DNA from: Clostridiales bacterium
Lineage (GTDB): Bacteria; Bacillota; Clostridia; Lachnospirales; WQUN01
Direction of reading: 5' to 3'
Assembly: GCA_031289625.1 (NCBI GenBank)
Contig: JAITPB010000151.1
Location: 1 to 23,664, forward strand
Length of the DNA: 23,664 bases
In this document: positions 20,196 to 23,664 of the stretch, piece by piece
Position numbering within the stretch: the first letter of the stretch is position 1
Layout: each line of letters begins with the position of its first letter
Notes under the pieces: model-generated
Seen by the model: only the letters and a program-made list of their open reading frames with translations
What the model was told of the DNA's origin: nothing
Databases searched by the model: none
Made by a program: the position numbers and the translations under genes

Positions 20196-21875
20196 ATGAA
20201 AAAAAGAATTTTTAGGAAAAAAAGTATGCTTCTCGCCGCCGCGCTGGCTCTGTTTGCCTTTGCCGGATGCGCGGGTAAAACAGAACCAGCGCCTTCATCC
20301 GCTCCCGATCCATCCGCAAACGCGGATGTGAGTGAAGAAGCGCCCGCAGCGCCGCAGCCGTTGGACGCCGCAAGCGAAAACACGGTAGTCATCGGCTGGT
20401 CCAGCGACTTGAAAACATTGGATCCCGGTCACGTCTATGAAGTGTTTGGCAACATGATTACCTACGCCACTTACGACATGCTCTTCCGTTTTGAAAAAGA
20501 CGCGACAGACGCGCCCAAACCGTCTTTGGTCACCGAAGACTGGAGCTTGGACGAGAGCCGTACCGTCTATACCTTTCCATTGCGCGAAGACGCCGTCTTT
20601 AGCGCCAGCGGCAATAAACTGACCAGCGCGGACGTTCTCTTTTCCATTGAGCGGGTTCGGAATTTGAAATCCAACACCTACAGCTATGTGGAAGGCATCG
20701 CGGATGTGGCCGCCCCAGATGAGCGCACCATTGTCATTACGCTGACGGAGCCGGACGCTTCCTTTTTGACCAAATTGGCCTCCAATGCCTTTTGTGTTTT
20801 GGACAGCGAGGTCGTCAAGGCGAATGGAGGAACCAGTGCGGCGGACGCTGCCTCCGCCGATACGGCGCGGGATTATCTGGATCAGCATTCGGCGGGAAGC
20901 GGCCCATACGCCTTAGTCAGCTGGACGCCCAACGTCGAATTGGTGTTGCAAAAAAATCCCAATTACTGGGGTGAAAGCGGCAATGTGGATCGGTACATCC
21001 TTAAAGAAATCCCGGATCCCAACACGCAATTGCAAATGATTCAAAAAGGCGAGATCGATATCGCCTACGCGCTTTCCGCGGACAATATCAAGCAGCTGGA
21101 AAACAATCCGGATGTTCGCATTCTCAAAGGCCGCACAAGCGTCATTACATTTTTGATGATGAACAACGACGCGGCTGTCGGCGGGCCTGTCGCGAATCCA
21201 GATGTTCAGCAGGCCGTGCGCCGCGCGATCAACTATCAGGAGCTGCTGGATTTGTGCGGCGAAGGGGCGCTGCTGCCTATGGATTTTGTGCCCCTGGGCT
21301 TTGTGGGCGCGCTGGAAAGAGAAGCTGGCTATACCAATCTAGACGAAGCGAAGAGGCTGATGGAAAAAGCGGGGTATGCCGACGGCTTTGAAGTAACGCT
21401 GACCACCGCCAATTTTGATACAGAAGGAATGCAGTGGACGACTATCGCGCAAAAGATCCAGAGCGACCTCGCGAAGATTGGCATTACAGTGAAGGTGCAG
21501 ACTTCTGAAATCGGTGTTGTGATCGATGAGTACCGGGAAGGCAAAAGCCCGTTTCTAGTCATGCATTGGAGTCCTGATTATCTGGATATCAACAACCAGA
21601 TGGCATTCCTGCCCGGCGAGACGATTGGCCTCCGCGCCCACTGGCCTGCGGACGCAAACGCTGAAATGGTTGAACTCGGCGCCAAAATTAAAGTCGAAGC
21701 CGATCCGCAGCTCCGCGCGGAATGGTCTGAGCAGCTTCAGCGGCTGATGGCGGAAAATTCTCCCTACGCGTTTTTGCTGCAGCATCCCAAAAGCTACGCG
21801 GCCAGGAGCGTCCTCTCTGACTTATATTACAATGACATTGCCAAGGTGCAGTTAAAAGATATAATCGTATCGTAG
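20196..21875 (+). CDS. ABC importer substrate-binding lipoprotein (family 5, DppA/OppA-like)
   Basis: This 559-aa lipoprotein is the extracellular receptor of the importer. The signal peptide ends in lipobox FAGC (Cys25), followed by a Pro/Ser/Ala/Glu linker (26-60). The SBP family 5 domain shows TLDPGHVYEVFGNMITYATYDML split as LKTLDPGHVYEVF and YATYDML, and further on LREDAVFSASGNKLTSADVLFSIERV-like residues (SGNKLTSADVLFSIERV), GSGPYALVSW and NPNYWG, and the late DYLDINNQM region that lines the ligand pocket. The type covers peptides, nickel-chelates and sugars, so the ligand is unknown. AGGAGG lies 7 nt before the ATG. A nested hairpin after the stop codon probably lowers expression of the permeases relative to this protein. 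Confidence 0.94.
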   Translation: MKKRIFRKKSMLLAAALALFAFAGCAGKTEPAPSSAPDPSANADVSEEAPAAPQPLDAASENTVVIGWSSDLKTLDPGHVYEVFGNMITYATYDMLFRFEKDATDAPKPSLVTEDWSLDESRTVYTFPLREDAVFSASGNKLTSADVLFSIERVRNLKSNTYSYVEGIADVAAPDERTIVITLTEPDASFLTKLASNAFCVLDSEVVKANGGTSAADAASADTARDYLDQHSAGSGPYALVSWTPNVELVLQKNPNYWGESGNVDRYILKEIPDPNTQLQMIQKGEIDIAYALSADNIKQLENNPDVRILKGRTSVITFLMMNNDAAVGGPVANPDVQQAVRRAINYQELLDLCGEGALLPMDFVPLGFVGALEREAGYTNLDEAKRLMEKAGYADGFEVTLTTANFDTEGMQWTTIAQKIQSDLAKIGITVKVQTSEIGVVIDEYREGKSPFLVMHWSPDYLDINNQMAFLPGETIGLRAHWPADANAEMVELGAKIKVEADPQLRAEWSEQLQRLMAENSPYAFLLQHPKSYAARSVLSDLYYNDIAKVQLKDIIVS

Positions 21876-21884
21876 TCCATCGCG

Positions 21885-21940
21885 AAACGCCGGCGGGGCA
21901 CGGGGTTCTTATCGGTCCCCGCTTGCCTGGCCGGCGTTTT
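21885..21940 (+). terminator. Nested hairpin between binding protein and permeases (attenuator-type)
   Basis: AAACGCCGGC (21885-21894) pairs with GCCGGCGTTT (21930-21939), enclosing an inner CGGGG/CCCCG stem (21901-21905 with 21917-21921), followed by TTTTG. A partial terminator or mRNA-stabilising 3' structure here would give high binding-protein and low permease levels, as is usual in such operons. Confidence 0.7.
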
Positions 21941-21968
21941 GAAATGGAACCGAAAGGAGGCGTTTTGC

Positions 21969-22982
21969 TTGCTGCGCTACACGGTTCGCAGGATTGCCCT
22001 GATGTTTGTACTGCTGATTGGCGTATCGCTGATGGTGTTTCTAATTTCGAACCTGGTGCCCAGCGATCCGGTAGCGGCGAACCTCAGCCAGACGGCGATG
22101 TCTGACCCGCAAGTGGTCGCCGTCTTTAAAGAAAAATGGGGGCTGGATAAACCAATACTGCAACAGTATTGGATATATTTGCAGCATTTGCTGAAAGGCG
22201 ATTTGGGCGTTTCGATCCGCACCGGGCAGCCGGTCGCCGCCGACTTGATGCGCTATTTCCCCGCGACGGTTGAGCTCTCCGTTTTTGCCATGCTGATAGC
22301 CATCGTCTTTGGTATTTTATTTGGGGTATTATCCGCGGTGTTTCGGGATAAACCTCTGGATCAGGTTGTGCGGGGGATTTCCGTAAGCGGCGTTTCGATT
22401 CCCAGCTTTTGGTTCTCTCTGTTGATGCTGTATGTATTTTTTTATAAGCTGGGCTGGTTTCCCGGCCCAGGCAGGTTGAACGCGCGCGCTCCAACGCCTG
22501 TAGGCGGGACTGGGTTCTATGTCTTGGATTCGATTCTGAGCGGAAATTTCGCGCTGCTGTCCGACGCCCTGTCTCATTTGATTTTACCGGCGGTGGTGCT
22601 GGGCTTTTTTACGATGGGGCTGATTACGCGTCAAACGCGCAGCAACCTTCTGGAAGTTGCTTCCACAGATTACATACGCGCCGCCCGCGCGAAAGGCATG
22701 AGCGAAACGCGGGTGATTGTGCGCCACGCGCTGGGCAACGCGCTGATCCCGGTGATTACCGTCGCGGGGATGGGGTTTTGCAATCTCCTGGGCGGTATGG
22801 TGTTTGTTGAAAAAATATTTGCTTGGCCGGGCATCGGGCAGTACGCGTATTTATCTGCCACCACGCTGGACTTTCCGGCCATATGCGGCGTTTCACTTTT
22901 GGTAGCCGCCAATTATGTTGTCATCAATCTGCTGATTGATATCCTGTATGGAATCATCGATCCCAGAACGCGGTATCAATGA
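21969..22982 (+). CDS. dppB: ABC importer permease (DppB/OppB type)
   Basis: This 337-aa integral membrane protein is one of the two channel subunits. It has the DppB layout: an N-terminal helix (RRIALMFVLLIGVSLMVFLI), an external segment with KEKWGLDKPILQQYWIYL and GDLGVSI (52-82), then five more helices. The EAA loop that contacts the ATPases is at about 229-260 (EVASTDYIRAARAKGMSETR), and VEKIFAWPGIG (280-290) is a family hallmark. The start is TTG 21969, 8 nt after AAAGGAGG; the longer frame to 21939 begins inside the hairpin. The next permease gene follows by 21 nt. Confidence 0.95.
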   Translation: MLRYTVRRIALMFVLLIGVSLMVFLISNLVPSDPVAANLSQTAMSDPQVVAVFKEKWGLDKPILQQYWIYLQHLLKGDLGVSIRTGQPVAADLMRYFPATVELSVFAMLIAIVFGILFGVLSAVFRDKPLDQVVRGISVSGVSIPSFWFSLLMLYVFFYKLGWFPGPGRLNARAPTPVGGTGFYVLDSILSGNFALLSDALSHLILPAVVLGFFTMGLITRQTRSNLLEVASTDYIRAARAKGMSETRVIVRHALGNALIPVITVAGMGFCNLLGGMVFVEKIFAWPGIGQYAYLSATTLDFPAICGVSLLVAANYVVINLLIDILYGIIDPRTRYQ

Positions 22983-23003
22983 GGAAAAGGAGAGCGGAGT
23001 TCC

Positions 23004-23664
23004 TTGGGGCTGTTTAAATCCATCCTTCGTCAGCGCAATGTGATGTTTCGTATTGGGATGGGCATTTGTTTACTTTGGATTGTTGTCGCCCTCCTGACGT
23101 TCATTCTGCCGATTCAAGACCCTCTGTATCAAACTCCGGCGGATCGCTTTCAGTCTCCGTCCGGTTCGCACTGGCTCGGAACCGACAACTTAGGCCGAGA
23201 CGTGTTCAGCCGCGTGCTGTGCGCCAGCCGCGTTTCCATTACGGCGGGGCTGATTACGGTATGCTTCTCGTTTCTGCTGGGCGCGGCGTATGGCGCGGTC
23301 GCCGGATATTCGGGCGGCGTCGTGGACGACGCGATGATGCGTTTAAGCGAGATGGTCATGTCTTTTCCGCCGCTGATTCTCGCTATGGTGATTGCCGCGG
23401 CGATGGGGCCAAGCGTCGCCAACTCCGTGCTGGCCATGGCCATTATCTGGTGGCCCAATTACGCGCGCCTGACCCGCAGCATCGTCATATCCGTCAAAAA
23501 TAATGAATATGTAACGGCGAGCCGGATCATGGGCGCTGGGCGAATACGGATACTGCTCCGGGAAATTATGCCCAATAGTATCGGCCCGCTGATTGTTATG
23601 GCGACGCTGGACATCGGCAACGCGATCTTGATGTTTTCCGGGCTTAGCTTTTTGGGGCTGGGCG
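23004..23664 (+). CDS. dppC: ABC importer permease (DppC/OppC type), cut by window end
   Basis: The first 220 codons of the second channel subunit are present; the family is usually about 280-300 aa, so some 60-80 residues are missing beyond the window. One N-terminal helix (MGICLLWIVVALLTFILPI) is followed by the hallmark SGSHWLGTDNLGRDVFSRVL, then helices around ITAGLITVCFSFLLGAAYG and MSFPPLILAMVIAAAMG. The EAA loop reads NNEYVTASRIMGAGRIRILLREIMPN in two parts (NNEYVTASRIMGAGRIR, ILLREIMPN). The start is TTG 23004 with AAAAGGAGAG 8 nt upstream. Confidence 0.94.
   Translation, partial: MGLFKSILRQRNVMFRIGMGICLLWIVVALLTFILPIQDPLYQTPADRFQSPSGSHWLGTDNLGRDVFSRVLCASRVSITAGLITVCFSFLLGAAYGAVAGYSGGVVDDAMMRLSEMVMSFPPLILAMVIAAAMGPSVANSVLAMAIIWWPNYARLTRSIVISVKNNEYVTASRIMGAGRIRILLREIMPNSIGPLIVMATLDIGNAILMFSGLSFLGLG

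Overview
The window comes from an endospore-forming Firmicute, most likely a member of Clostridia. The evidence is a sigma-G gene, a spoVA operon and GerA-family germination genes, Shine-Dalgarno sites close to AGGAGG, and a moderately GC-rich genome (about 50% or slightly more) in which TTG start codons are common. A secreted leucine-rich-repeat protein with a dockerin and an alpha-galactosidase-like enzyme fit an anaerobe of plant-polysaccharide habitats such as a gut or digester. Genus cannot be told from the sequence. No gene-free stretch exceeds 300 bases.

Layout. Positions 1-142: hairpin and repeated near-palindromes, no gene. 143-2125 (+): GH36-type alpha-galactosidase-like protein carrying two palindromic inserts. 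2088-3736 (-): HtrA-type membrane protease with an unknown one-pass membrane protein upstream. 3841-5525 (+): strong promoter, unknown membrane-anchored protein, thioredoxin. 5631-7082 (-): LRR-dockerin protein. 7267-8729 (-): sigG and a double zinc-ribbon protein. 8839-16987 (+): a long sporulation/germination operon with a sigma-G-like promoter, then a 63-aa membrane peptide, spoVAA, AB, AC, AD, AE, AF, GerAB-like and GerAC-like genes and a polysaccharide deacetylase. 17050-17955 (-): thioredoxin reductase. 17987-18128 (+): promoter and tRNA-Arg(CCU). 18172-23664 (+): oligopeptide-type ABC importer (two ATPases, binding lipoprotein, two permeases; the last is cut by the window end).

How it fits together. 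Sigma-G, made in the forespore, would drive the 8.9-17.0 kb operon. SpoVA proteins move dipicolinic acid across the inner spore membrane. The SpoVAF/GerAB/GerAC trio has the make-up of a germinant receptor, so one transcript may encode both the channel and a receptor. Thioredoxin and its reductase form a redox pair encoded 12 kb apart.

Most unusual observations: (1) a palindromic element of about 50 bp lies inside two unrelated genes in different reading frames; (2) spoVAB has no ordinary start codon next to its ribosome-binding site, but a TTG there joins the spoVAB frame if ribosomes slip -1 at TTTAAAA; (3) an extra small membrane peptide leads the spoVA operon, which also carries a complete GerA-type A/B/C set; (4) the alpha-galactosidase appears to lack the conserved Cys-Gly-rich active-site loop.
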